From CAVQCT01 sp964520865 (lineage in GTDB: Bacteria > Zixibacteria > MSB-5A5 > GN15 > FEB-12): a stretch of 64,000 nucleotides of DNA. The notes beneath the pieces are model-generated. The model saw nothing but the letters and a program-made list of their open reading frames with translations, made no database searches and had not been told where the DNA came from. Where the stretch lies: assembly GCA_964520865.1 (NCBI GenBank), contig CAZFOY010000013.1:1-64000 (forward strand), in the 5' to 3' direction. The position numbers and the translations under genes are program-made. Shown in pieces: positions 25,721 to 34,431 of the stretch (positions are counted from its first letter, which is position 1; the number at the start of each line of letters is the position of its first letter).

Positions 25721-26932
25721 GTGGCACCTTCCCGAAAGCACATTCTCATATTCGCAATTCTCATCGTCGTCATTGAGCTGATCGCCGCCTGGCTGGTCGG
25801 ATTAGACCGTCCCGCATGGGAGGATGAAGCTCATTTCTATCAAACCGTCAAACTGGTCGGAAGCGATCCATCTCTTACCACGCTCAGGACCTATCCGGAA
25901 ATGTCCACTCCCCTGCCATTCGCAGCTTACGCCGTCTGGGGACACCTCTTCGGATTTGAGCTGTCGCATTTGCGCACGCTGTCGATCCTGTTCGGCATCC
26001 TGACATATCTGATATTCTTCCAGCTCCTGAGCAGCCTGGTCGACGACATGAAGCTGGTCTGGTTCGGCGCCATACTGCTTGCCGTGGAGCCGTATATGAT
26101 CGGATTCACGATGTTCGTCTACACCGACATCTCCGCCATTCTCTTTGGCACTCTGGCCCTCCTTGGGCTGGCCAGGCGCTCGGCCTGGCTAACCTGTACC
26201 GGATTGGCCCTGGCCGTTCTTTGCCGGCAGTACATGGCATTCCTGACTATCACCGCATTCATCTTCTATGCCTGCGAGGGGATTACCGGCAGGAAGCGCG
26301 ATACTTTAAGACAACTTGCGGCCGTGATACTATCCGCTCTCCCCTATGTCATACTGGTCTTCTTCTGGGGAGGAACGAGTCCGGACAACGCACTCAGGCA
26401 GCAGTTTCTCGGCGAAGGCGTCCGCTTTCATCCGGAGATGCTTTCACTTTACGTTGCCTGTCTGTTCGTCTATCTGCTCCCCGTGTTTGTGCTTAACGCT
26501 CGGCTGTTCTATTCGAACTGGAAGATGCTTGCACTCTCAGTAATCGGAGTTGGGTATATCGTGTTTTTTCCGGTCAAAGTGTCGGCTCCCCTCGCCATTC
26601 TCGGCGTCTCTCGAGTTGGACAGTTCCATCGCATTCTTAAGCTCATCCTTGGAAATGAGTTTCTCATTCATATCGGCTTTGCCATCTGTTTTTTGTTAAC
26701 CCTGCCGATGGTATTCTCTTTACTCAGAGATCTGTTCTTACGAATCCGGGGGATGCAAATCGACCTCCGGTTTCTTTTCGGATTGAGCATTGTGATTTTC
26801 CTGGTGATGATGCCGTTTTCGTACCTTGGCTGGGAGAAGTATCTGATGCCGGTTATTCCCGGCGCGATCGTTTATCTGATTATGGTATTCGATTCAGAAC
26901 GTAAGAAAGGGAATCCGGCCCTCAGCCGATAA
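25721..26932 (+). CDS. Polytopic membrane glycosyltransferase-like (GT-C fold)
   Basis: This 403-residue protein has about ten hydrophobic segments and an early acidic loop (PAWEDEAHFYQ near residue 31), as in GT-C enzymes that take sugars from lipid-phosphate donors. The TYPEMSTPLPFAAYAVWG segment near residue 58 resembles the first-loop region of Alg10/GT39-type proteins. GGGAGGTGTA precedes the GTG start. It overlaps the convergent mntP gene by 11 bases. Acceptor and donor are unknown. Confidence 0.7.
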   Translation: MAPSRKHILIFAILIVVIELIAAWLVGLDRPAWEDEAHFYQTVKLVGSDPSLTTLRTYPEMSTPLPFAAYAVWGHLFGFELSHLRTLSILFGILTYLIFFQLLSSLVDDMKLVWFGAILLAVEPYMIGFTMFVYTDISAILFGTLALLGLARRSAWLTCTGLALAVLCRQYMAFLTITAFIFYACEGITGRKRDTLRQLAAVILSALPYVILVFFWGGTSPDNALRQQFLGEGVRFHPEMLSLYVACLFVYLLPVFVLNARLFYSNWKMLALSVIGVGYIVFFPVKVSAPLAILGVSRVGQFHRILKLILGNEFLIHIGFAICFLLTLPMVFSLLRDLFLRIRGMQIDLRFLFGLSIVIFLVMMPFSYLGWEKYLMPVIPGAIVYLIMVFDSERKKGNPALSR

Positions 26933-27473
26933 ACGCCGTCTTTACGGCCAGTCCGATCAGAAGCAACCCACCTACCACACCGGCGCTCTTACTGAACTTA
27001 AGCCCTACCGCCTTGCCAAACACGAGGCCCGCAATAGTCATTGATGCCGCCACCACTCCGATCGTGATCGTAGGCAGGAGGATCTGAATGTCCACCAGCG
27101 CGAGAGTGAACCCGGCCGCAAGAGCATCGACCGAGGTCGCGAACATCAGCGCAAGCAGACTCGCCCCCCTTGTCGGGTCTCCGTTCCACTTCCGCTGCTC
27201 TTCTTTGAACTGCTCCCAGATCAGCCGTCCGCCGATGGCCGCCAAGATGACGGCGGCCAGAATTCGGGCCGATGAGCCGATAAATCCGGTCAGGTAACCT
27301 CCTGCCAGCCAACCTATTATCGGCATCCCGAACTGGGCGAATCCAAAGTGGAAAGAGAGTCGGAAAATCGTCCAGCGATCGAGCCTGCCCAATCTAATTC
27401 CTACCGCTATGGCCACCGCAAAAGCATCGAAGGCCAGGGCGAAAGCGAGAGCGACTATATCAGCGACGTGCAA
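26922..27473 (-). CDS. mntP: Manganese efflux pump MntP
   Basis: This 183-residue protein is built of two similar three-helix halves, as in MntP: DAFAVAIAVG near residue 15 in the first half and SVDALAAGFTLA in the second carry the acidic residues of the Mn2+ pathway. I place the start at a TTG (27473) with GGAAGGA five bases upstream, which gives the usual length. An upstream TTG at 27512 would add 13 polar residues. No yybP-ykoY riboswitch was recognised ahead of it. Confidence 0.85.
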   Translation of the reverse strand: MHVADIVALAFALAFDAFAVAIAVGIRLGRLDRWTIFRLSFHFGFAQFGMPIIGWLAGGYLTGFIGSSARILAAVILAAIGGRLIWEQFKEEQRKWNGDPTRGASLLALMFATSVDALAAGFTLALVDIQILLPTITIGVVAASMTIAGLVFGKAVGLKFSKSAGVVGGLLLIGLAVKTAFIG

Positions 27474-27638
27474 ATGAATCCTTCCGTGTTGCCGTATCAG
27501 GCTGTACAACAATCACTTAGATTGAAACGCGTGACTGTCGATGGAAACCCTTTCCTGCCTGTTTTCGAGCTAAGAGATAATATCGAAATGTCTCGCGGAG
27601 AGGGAACATTTTTTTCCTTCGTGAGTTGAAAAAATAAA

Positions 27639-27656
27639 CTTTACAATTTTGTAAAG
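27639..27656. promoter_or_regulatory. Perfect 18-bp palindrome, likely Rrf2 operator
   Basis: Eight bases CTTTACAA, a two-base TT centre and the exact reverse complement TTGTAAAG form an 18-bp inverted repeat. It covers the -35 region of the promoter for the Rrf2 regulator and suf operon and starts about 72 bases before the regulator start codon. Its position suits autorepression by the regulator encoded next door. Confidence 0.6.
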
Positions 27657-27668
27657 ATTTGTTATACT
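27641..27668 (+). promoter_or_regulatory. Predicted promoter of the rrf2-suf operon
   Basis: TTTACA (27641-27646) is followed after 16 bases by TATACT (27663-27668), each a five-of-six match to the consensus. The -35 box lies inside the 18-bp palindrome, so a bound repressor would block polymerase. Confidence 0.6.
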
Positions 27669-27710
27669 CGGTCGGATAAGGACGAGTAAACTATTGAAAG
27701 CGGTGAAATT

Positions 27711-28247
27711 ATGAGAATATCAGCCCTTGAAGAATATGGCCTGAGATGTCTACTGAACCTGGCCAAGGTTGGGCCCGAAGGACAGCTCTCCATATCGGAT
27801 ATCGCGGAGAAGGAGGGAATCTCGGTGCCGTACACATCGAAACTCCTCTCTATTCTCAGACAAACCGGGCTTGTCAACGCGTTGCGCGGTCGCGGCGGCG
27901 GATTTTGTATCGCCCGACCGGCAAACGATATAAATCTGCTCGAAGTGATAACGGCGTTGGGCGGACCCTTGATAGATCCCGACCATTGTCACAAATACTC
28001 GGGACAGCTTGAGAAGTGCATCCACACCGACAATTGCTCGGTGCATTACACGTTGATGGGACTCTCCCGACTGGTCGGCGAGTTTCTCAGCAAACTCACG
28101 CTTGAGGACGTCCTCAACGGTCCCGGGCTGATCGATCTGACCACGATCCAGTCGCGGGTATCGCTGCTGAACCAGGCGCTGAACGAAGACGAAATTGACG
28201 AAGATCCGAGGAGTGTGGCTGATACCCAGGCTCCCCGGGGGATATAG
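27711..28247 (+). CDS. Rrf2-family Fe-S-sensing transcriptional regulator (IscR/SufR-like)
   Basis: This 178-residue protein has an N-terminal winged helix (ISDIAEKEGISVPYTSKLLS near residues 28-46 and RGRGGGFCIAR at 59-69) followed by a sensor region with three cysteines at 93, 103 and 109. That spacing resembles the cluster ligands of IscR. It likely binds a 2Fe-2S or 4Fe-4S cluster and tunes the suf operon that begins 48 bases downstream. The last ~35 residues are acidic and probably disordered. Confidence 0.88.
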   Translation: MRISALEEYGLRCLLNLAKVGPEGQLSISDIAEKEGISVPYTSKLLSILRQTGLVNALRGRGGGFCIARPANDINLLEVITALGGPLIDPDHCHKYSGQLEKCIHTDNCSVHYTLMGLSRLVGEFLSKLTLEDVLNGPGLIDLTTIQSRVSLLNQALNEDEIDEDPRSVADTQAPRGI

Positions 28248-28294
28248 ACAATTAGAGAACGTTACATTCGAAATATCACGAGAAGGAAATAACA

Positions 28295-29065
28295 ATGTCG
28301 AATAAAAAGCCGATGTTTGAGTTCAAGGATGTCCACGTGGAAGTGGAAGGGAAAGAAGTAGTCAGGGGAGTCTCCCTCACGATTCTTCCGGGCGAAGTTC
28401 ACGCGATAATGGGACCGAATGGATCGGGTAAGTCATCCCTGTCCAATGCCCTGATGGGACACCCGAGCTACCGGATCACCAAAGGAGAGGTGATGCTGGA
28501 CGGGAAGAACCTGATGGAGATGGAATCGGACGAGCGCTCCCGGGTCGGCTTGTTTCTCGCCTTCCAGTATCCGCTCGCCATTCCGGGTGTGACGGTAGCG
28601 AATTTCCTTCGCGCCGCCCTGAAATCCCACCGCGGACCCGACGCTGACATGTCGGATTTCCGCAAGCTGCTGAAGTCCGAGATGGACGCCCTGGGGATCG
28701 ATCAGGCGTTCGCGACTCGATATCTCAATGACGGATTTTCCGGCGGTGAAAAGAAACGAATCGAGATTCTCCAGATGTCGGTATTGAATCCGAAGATGGC
28801 GCTGCTCGATGAAACCGATTCCGGGCTGGATATCGATGCCCTCAAGAAAGTGGCCGAAGGAATCAACCGGTTCCATTCCGACAACAACGGCCTCCTTCTG
28901 GTGACTCATTATCAGAGATTGCTGAACTATGTTAAACCGGATTTCGTCCACGTTATGATGAGCGGAGAGTTCGTGAAATCGGGCGGACCGGAACTCGCGC
29001 TCAAACTTGAGGATGCCGGGTATGACTGGGTCGGCGAAGAACTCCAGCAAAAGGCGGAGGTGTAA
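28295..29065 (+). CDS. sufC: Fe-S cluster assembly ATPase SufC
   Basis: This 256-residue ABC-type ATPase has Walker A GPNGSGKSS near residue 37, the signature FSGGEKKR near 148, Walker B with MALLDETDSGLD near 167 and a switch histidine in LVTHYQRLL. SufC powers the SufBCD scaffold in the cytoplasm. AGAAGGAAATAAC precedes the ATG. sufB follows after two bases. Confidence 0.97.
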   Translation: MSNKKPMFEFKDVHVEVEGKEVVRGVSLTILPGEVHAIMGPNGSGKSSLSNALMGHPSYRITKGEVMLDGKNLMEMESDERSRVGLFLAFQYPLAIPGVTVANFLRAALKSHRGPDADMSDFRKLLKSEMDALGIDQAFATRYLNDGFSGGEKKRIEILQMSVLNPKMALLDETDSGLDIDALKKVAEGINRFHSDNNGLLLVTHYQRLLNYVKPDFVHVMMSGEFVKSGGPELALKLEDAGYDWVGEELQQKAEV

Positions 29066-29067
29066 AT

Positions 29068-30501
29068 ATGTCCGATACAATCAAACAGCAGAACCAGGAA
29101 CTGTCACGACTCAACGAGGATTACGCGACCAAATACGGTTTCCATGATCCGGTTGATTATTTCCATAAAGGAGCCAGGGGGCTCAGTCACGAAGTGGTCG
29201 AGATGATCTCGCAGATGAAGAAAGAACCGAAATGGATGGCCGATCGTCGCCACGAAGCGCTCGACATCTTCTACGCCAAGCCGACTCCCAAATGGGGCAA
29301 CACAAAGCTTCTTGGTGAGATTGATTTCGAGAACATCTACTACTTCATGAAGCCGATTGAGTTCCAGGGCAAAAGCTGGGACGATGTTCCGGAGTACATA
29401 AAAAAGACATTCGACCGCCTGGGTATTCCTGAAGCGGAGAAGAACTTCCTCGGCGGCGTTTCAGCTCAGTACGAATCCGAGGTAGTATACCACAACATGC
29501 GCCAGGACCTCAAAGACCAGGGTGTCATATTCCTCGATATGGACAGCGGCCTTCGCGAGCACGAAGATATCGTCAAGAAGTATTTCGGCACGGTGATTCC
29601 GTCGACCGACAACAAGTATGCCGCCCTGAACACTTCGGTCTGGTCCGGCGGGTCGTTCATCTATGTACCGCCGGGTATCGACGTCAAGATTCCCCTTCAG
29701 GCGTACTTCCGCATCAACGCGGAAAACATGGGTCAGTTCGAACGGACGCTCATCATCGCCGACAAAGGATCGAGGGTGCATTATATCGAAGGGTGTACCG
29801 CGCCCGTGTACTCGACTGATTCTCTCCATTCGGCGGTGGTTGAATTGATCGCAATGGAAGGGTCGTACATCCGATATACAACCATTCAAAACTGGGCCCG
29901 GAATATCTACAACCTGGTGACGAAGCGGGCTACCGCTCACGCGAACGCGACGGTGGAGTGGGTTGACGGCAACCTCGGCTCGCGGCTCACGATGAAGTAC
30001 CCGTGCATTCAGTTGGTCGGCGAGGGCGCCAAGGGAGAGATTCTCTCGGTGGCGTTTGCCGGAACGCAACAGCATCAGGATGCCGGCGCCAAGGTGATTC
30101 ACGCCGCCCCGAATACTTCGTCACGAATTACTTCCAAATCGATATCCAAAGACGACGGCCGAGCCTCCTACCGCGGTCTTGTAAAGATCTACAAGAACGC
30201 GATTAATTCTAAAGTCTCGGTCGAATGCGACGCGCTCCTTATCGGCGAGGACGCCCGGTCCGATACGTACCCGACGATGGAAATCGATAACGAACAAGTT
30301 CGTGTTGAGCACGAAGCGAGAGTCTCAAAGGTGGCGGAAGAGCAGTTGTTTTATCTTACCAGCCGCGGGCTGAGCGAGGATGAAGCGAGGCTGCTGATCG
30401 TCAACGGCTTCATGGAGCCGTTCACCAAAGAACTGCCGCTTGAGTACGCGGTTGAACTAAACCGCCTGATCGAACTCGAAATGGAAGGATCGATCGGTTA
30501 A
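29068..30501 (+). CDS. sufB: Fe-S cluster assembly protein SufB
   Basis: This 477-residue scaffold protein belongs to the SufB/SufD beta-helix family, with the well-kept core SRVHYIEGCTAPVYS near residue 235, WARNIYNLVTKRA near 276 and the C-terminal KVAEEQLFYLTSRGLSEDEA. It forms the SufB-SufD-SufC complex on which clusters are built. Length is normal for SufB. Confidence 0.97.
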   Translation: MSDTIKQQNQELSRLNEDYATKYGFHDPVDYFHKGARGLSHEVVEMISQMKKEPKWMADRRHEALDIFYAKPTPKWGNTKLLGEIDFENIYYFMKPIEFQGKSWDDVPEYIKKTFDRLGIPEAEKNFLGGVSAQYESEVVYHNMRQDLKDQGVIFLDMDSGLREHEDIVKKYFGTVIPSTDNKYAALNTSVWSGGSFIYVPPGIDVKIPLQAYFRINAENMGQFERTLIIADKGSRVHYIEGCTAPVYSTDSLHSAVVELIAMEGSYIRYTTIQNWARNIYNLVTKRATAHANATVEWVDGNLGSRLTMKYPCIQLVGEGAKGEILSVAFAGTQQHQDAGAKVIHAAPNTSSRITSKSISKDDGRASYRGLVKIYKNAINSKVSVECDALLIGEDARSDTYPTMEIDNEQVRVEHEARVSKVAEEQLFYLTSRGLSEDEARLLIVNGFMEPFTKELPLEYAVELNRLIELEMEGSIG

Positions 30502-30520
30502 TCCGAATACGGAAATTGAC

Positions 30521-31837
30521 ATGAACGATACACAGACAGACATTCAGATACCGGATATTTCGCCGGAACTTGAACGGGGTCCGCAATGGCTCCGTGACCT
30601 TCGCCACGCCAGCCAACAGGCGTACAACGCCACGCCTCTCCCCCGTCGCGGCCTGCATCTCTGGCGCTACACCGATCCGTTCAAATTCACGGTCGACCGC
30701 GAGTCGGTAGCGGATACGGCGTTCGGGGAGAATTTCGACGCCGTCGAAAAGAACGAGATCAAGAACCTTCAGGACGGACACCTGTCCGGGCTCGTGACTG
30801 ATCTGGGCGGACGAGAAATTAGCATTCGACTGAGCGATTCGCTCACGAATGCCGGAGTGGTAGTCACTTCGCTTTCACAGGCGGTGACAGATCATACCGA
30901 TCTGGTCGAAACGTACCTTTACAAATTGGTCAATCGGGATACCGGCAAGTTCGAGTCGATGAACGGCGCCCTCTGGAACGACGGCGTATTCATCTATGTG
31001 CCGGACGGAAAGCAAATCGATCAACCGATCCACCTGCTTCGGGAAGCTGGCCTTGCCAAGTCCGCACAGTTCCCGCGATTACTCGTGATCGTCGGAAAGA
31101 ACGCTCACCTGACGATTATTGACGAATACGGTGGTGGATCGTCGGACGAAAAAGACGGCACCAGCTATTCCAACGGCGCAGTCGAGATTTTTGGTCTGAC
31201 CGACAGCCGCACCCGGTACGTGATGCTGCAGCGTCAGTCTTCCGCCACAACTTCGTATCTTACACATCGTGCGAGCATCGCCCAGGGCGCCACCATGCTG
31301 ACGATTCCCCTTTCGTTCGGAGGTTCGATGGCCAAGCAAAACTTCGGCGTTCGGATGGAGGGCCCGGGAGCTGAGAGCCATATGTTCGGACTTCTTTTCG
31401 GCTCAGAATATCAACATTTCGACAACCACACGCTGCACGACCACCGCGCGGTGCAGACGTACTCGAATATCGATTTCAAGGTGGTCCTTCGCGATAAAGC
31501 GACTTCCGCTTATACCGGACTGATCAAGATAGAAAATCATGCCAAAGGCTGCCAGGCTTACCAGGAGAACCGCAATCTTCTGCTGAACAAGGGGACCAAG
31601 GCGGAAACGATTCCGGAGCTTGAGATTCTCAACGAAGACGTCTCCTGTTCTCACGGCGCCACGATCGGACCGATCGATCCGATGCAGGTGTTCTATCTCG
31701 AGTCACGCGGGATTCATCACGAGGAAGCGGTGCGGATGGTCGTGAGCGGATTCGTGGCGAATACCCTCAAGCAGGTTCCGGATGATCTCCGCGAACGGAT
31801 TTCAGGATTTGTCGAACAACGGTTGGAAGGAATTTAG
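30521..31837 (+). CDS. sufD: Fe-S cluster assembly protein SufD
   Basis: This 438-residue SufB paralogue completes the SufBCD scaffold. The middle is a beta-helix with LLVIVGKNAHLTIIDEYGG near residue 187, and the C terminus has CSHGATIGPIDPMQVFYLES near 371, where conserved Cys and His residues of SufD lie. The N-terminal ~100 residues are less conserved, as usual. It runs directly into the Rieske gene. Confidence 0.95.
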   Translation: MNDTQTDIQIPDISPELERGPQWLRDLRHASQQAYNATPLPRRGLHLWRYTDPFKFTVDRESVADTAFGENFDAVEKNEIKNLQDGHLSGLVTDLGGREISIRLSDSLTNAGVVVTSLSQAVTDHTDLVETYLYKLVNRDTGKFESMNGALWNDGVFIYVPDGKQIDQPIHLLREAGLAKSAQFPRLLVIVGKNAHLTIIDEYGGGSSDEKDGTSYSNGAVEIFGLTDSRTRYVMLQRQSSATTSYLTHRASIAQGATMLTIPLSFGGSMAKQNFGVRMEGPGAESHMFGLLFGSEYQHFDNHTLHDHRAVQTYSNIDFKVVLRDKATSAYTGLIKIENHAKGCQAYQENRNLLLNKGTKAETIPELEILNEDVSCSHGATIGPIDPMQVFYLESRGIHHEEAVRMVVSGFVANTLKQVPDDLRERISGFVEQRLEGI

Positions 31838-31838
31838 G

Positions 31839-32150
31839 ATGCCGGAATTCGTGAAGGTAGCGACTGTCGATGAGATCCCGCTGGGGAAAATGAAATCGTG
31901 CGAGGCGAAACACAGCCGCGTCGTGGTCTGCCATATGAGCGACGGGTTCTACGCCCTGGCCGACGAATGCACTCACGACAGCGCCCCGATAAGTACCGGA
32001 CGGGTACGTGGTGAAGAAGTGGTTTGTCCGAGACACGGCGCCAAATTCGACGTGCGGACGGGTGCTGTAACCGGGCCACCGGCGATTGTCGGGATAGATA
32101 CGTTCGAAGTCAAAGTCGAAGGAAACGACATATTCGTATTGTTAGACTGA
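31839..32150 (+). CDS. Rieske-type 2Fe-2S ferredoxin within the suf operon
   Basis: This 103-residue small Rieske protein has the two ligand pairs Cys44-x-His46 and Cys63-xx-His66 (ECTH and CPRHG). The start at ATG 31839 lies just after the sufD stop with a GGAAGGA site; an in-frame upstream start would lie inside sufD. Small Rieske ferredoxins like this occur in suf operons of several phyla, probably as electron donors for cluster assembly, though the exact role is not settled. Confidence 0.92.
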   Translation: MPEFVKVATVDEIPLGKMKSCEAKHSRVVVCHMSDGFYALADECTHDSAPISTGRVRGEEVVCPRHGAKFDVRTGAVTGPPAIVGIDTFEVKVEGNDIFVLLD

Positions 32151-32172
32151 ACAGCGAAAGAAGAACAAAGCA

Positions 32173-33447
32173 ATGCAACCGGAAATAAACAAGACTACCC
32201 CCGTGGAGAAGAAATCGACCGGATTGGATGTGGCCGCGATCAAGGCGGATTTCCCGATTCTCCGGCAGACGATCAACGGCCATCGCCTGGTCTATCTGGA
32301 CAATGCGGCCAGCACCCAGAAACCTCAGTCGGTAATTGACGCGCATGCGGAGTTTTACAGCAAATCCTATGCTAACATCCACCGGGGGCTGCACACCCTA
32401 GCCGAGCGGGCAACCGAAGCTTACGAGTCGACCCGTAACCATGTTGCGCAATTCATTGGTGGCGTGAAACGACAGGAAGTCGTCTTCACCAACGGCGCGA
32501 CCGAGGCGATCAACCTGCTGGCTTATACCTGGGGTGATGCCAACATCAAAGAGGGGGACGAAATCCTCATCACCGAGATGGAGCACCACGCTAACCTGGT
32601 TCCGTGGGTGATACTTGCGCAGAAAAAGAAAGCTATTCTTAAACAGATCCCGATTACGGTCGATGGACATCTTGACCTGAGCAACATAGAGAACCTTCTC
32701 ACCACCAAAGTGAAACTCCTCTCGCTCAGCCATATGTCTAATGTCCTCGGGACGATCAATCCGGTCAAAGAGCTGACTCAGCTGGCCCATAAGAACGGCA
32801 CGATCGTAATTGGCGATGGTGCGCAATCTGTGCCGCATATACCGGTTAATGTGAAAGACCTCGATGTCGATTTCTACGCTTTTTCCGCGCACAAGATGCT
32901 CGGACCGACCGGCGTCGGCGTGCTCTACGGCCGCGAAGAACTGCTTGAAGCGATGCCGCCATTCCTGATGGGCGGGGAAATGATCAGCGACGTACGTTTC
33001 GATCGTGTCACCTGGGCGGATCTTCCGCACAAGTTCGAGGCCGGAACGCCGAACATTGCCGGAGTAGCTGCGTTCAATGCCGCTCTGCAGTATCTTGACC
33101 GGATTGGAATGGAGAATGCCCGTCGACACGAAATCGAACTCACCCGCTACGCCATGAAGCACCTTTCCGAAATCGAAGGGCTGGAAATCCAGGGTCCGAA
33201 GGATTCGGAAGAACGGAGCGGAGCGATTTCATTCACCGATTCGAAGATTCATCCGCACGATATCAGCACGTTTTTGGATTCGCGCGGAATCGCGATTCGG
33301 GCGGGACATCATTGCGCGCAACCGCTCATGCGCATCATGGAAAAGATTGCCACCGCTCGAGCCTCCCTGTATATTTACAACGACGAGGCAGATGTCGACG
33401 CGTTAGTAGAAGCGCTCAAAGAGATGAGGAGATATTTCGGCGTATGA
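32173..33447 (+). CDS. sufS: Cysteine desulfurase SufS
   Basis: This 424-residue class II PLP enzyme frees sulfur from cysteine for Fe-S assembly. It has VYLDNAASTQKP near residue 40, the PLP lysine Lys241 in SAHKMLGPTG, and the active Cys381 in RAGHHCAQP. A polar N-terminal extension of about 25 residues precedes the domain. The stop overlaps the sufU start (ATGA), consistent with SufU being its sulfur acceptor. Confidence 0.96.
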   Translation: MQPEINKTTPVEKKSTGLDVAAIKADFPILRQTINGHRLVYLDNAASTQKPQSVIDAHAEFYSKSYANIHRGLHTLAERATEAYESTRNHVAQFIGGVKRQEVVFTNGATEAINLLAYTWGDANIKEGDEILITEMEHHANLVPWVILAQKKKAILKQIPITVDGHLDLSNIENLLTTKVKLLSLSHMSNVLGTINPVKELTQLAHKNGTIVIGDGAQSVPHIPVNVKDLDVDFYAFSAHKMLGPTGVGVLYGREELLEAMPPFLMGGEMISDVRFDRVTWADLPHKFEAGTPNIAGVAAFNAALQYLDRIGMENARRHEIELTRYAMKHLSEIEGLEIQGPKDSEERSGAISFTDSKIHPHDISTFLDSRGIAIRAGHHCAQPLMRIMEKIATARASLYIYNDEADVDALVEALKEMRRYFGV

Positions 33448-33926
33448 ACGACCAGCTTGATGACATGTACCGGGAAGTCATCCTGGACCATTACCGGGCT
33501 CCCCGGGGAAGCAAGCCGATAGAACATATCGACCTGACCTCCGAAGGGAAAAACCCGTCGTGCGGAGATGAAATTGCCCTGACGGTTGCGATGGACGACG
33601 GCCGAGTGCAGGATATTCATGTAGATTGCCACGGCTGCGCTATCTCCACCGCTTCGGCCTCGATGCTCGCCGAGTATATCAAAGGCAAGACGCTCGACGA
33701 CGCTATCCGCATCGCCGACATCGTCAAGAAGATGCTAAAAGGTGAGGAGACTGAAATACCGGATGACTACGATGACCTTGAAGCGCTCAAGGGTGTTCGC
33801 AATTTCCCTGTCCGAATCAAATGTGCGCTGCTTGCCTGGATGACTCTGATAGAGGGCCTCAAGAACTACAAAGCCGGGCTGGACGGGAAGCACGTTACCA
33901 GTGTTTCTACCGAAGACAAGGAGTGA
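33444..33926 (+). CDS. sufU: Zinc-dependent sulfurtransferase SufU
   Basis: This 160-residue protein has the SufU ligand set Cys40, Asp42, Cys65 and Cys127, in the contexts SCGDE, CHGCAIS and RIKCALL. SufU takes persulfide sulfur from SufS and passes it to SufBCD. The insertion between the second and third cysteine that separates SufU from IscU is present. The ATG at 33444 overlaps the sufS stop. Confidence 0.94.
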   Translation: MNDQLDDMYREVILDHYRAPRGSKPIEHIDLTSEGKNPSCGDEIALTVAMDDGRVQDIHVDCHGCAISTASASMLAEYIKGKTLDDAIRIADIVKKMLKGEETEIPDDYDDLEALKGVRNFPVRIKCALLAWMTLIEGLKNYKAGLDGKHVTSVSTEDKE

Positions 33927-33932
33927 GCGAAA

Positions 33933-34244
33933 TTGCCGGTACCTACCAACGAACAAGTCATGGCGGCGCTCAAGCCGGTGCACGATCCGGAAATCCGAAT
34001 CGGAATTGTCGACCTCGGGCTGGTCTACGATGTCCTCGTTGAGGAATCAGGCAAGGTCACGGTTAAGATGACGCTTACGACCCCCGGTTGCCCCTACGGC
34101 GAAATGCTCCTGACCATGGTTCATCGGGCGGTCGAAGAACTCGACGGCGTGACCGAAGTCGAGGTCCGGCTTGTCTGGGACCCACCGTGGGATCCGAAAG
34201 AGATGTGCTCAGACGGCGCGAAGGACATGCTCGGGATCTGGTAG
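33933..34244 (+). CDS. SufT-like (MIP18/DUF59) Fe-S maturation protein
   Basis: This 103-residue DUF59 domain protein has KPVHDPEIRIGIVDLGLVYD at residues 14-33 and the TPGCPYGEMLL motif with the conserved cysteine near residue 52. Such proteins act late in Fe-S delivery. The C-terminal WDPPWDPKEMCSD extension is typical of PaaD/SufT relatives. It starts at a TTG (33933) with AAGGAG nine bases upstream and closes the suf operon. Confidence 0.9.
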   Translation: MPVPTNEQVMAALKPVHDPEIRIGIVDLGLVYDVLVEESGKVTVKMTLTTPGCPYGEMLLTMVHRAVEELDGVTEVEVRLVWDPPWDPKEMCSDGAKDMLGIW

Positions 34245-34385
34245 TCCCTCCGATATCTTCATCCGACGTCAGTGAAATAGTCTCCGAGCCGATGAGCAAG
34301 TCTCCGAGTATCACAAACTTGCGAGACGGCTGATTTAATCAAAATCCAACTTTACAAACCGGGCCAAATCGGCTAAACTGAGTAC

Positions 34386-34413
34386 TTGCCGACTCAGGCT
34401 CCCAGGGTATAAT
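34386..34413 (+). promoter_or_regulatory. Predicted promoter of the export operon
   Basis: A perfect TATAAT (34408-34413) lies 16 bases after TTGCCG (34386-34391). Transcription would begin near 34420, only about 12 bases before the start codon at 34432, and no clear Shine-Dalgarno sequence fits in between. The preceding 34245-34385 interval has no gene. Confidence 0.5.
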
Positions 34414-34431
34414 AGAGAGAATAGATACACT

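Noticed and set aside
27474..27638. Possible yybP-ykoY manganese riboswitch upstream of mntP
   Set aside because: The region is the right size but I could not find the conserved core sequence of that riboswitch, so it was not called.
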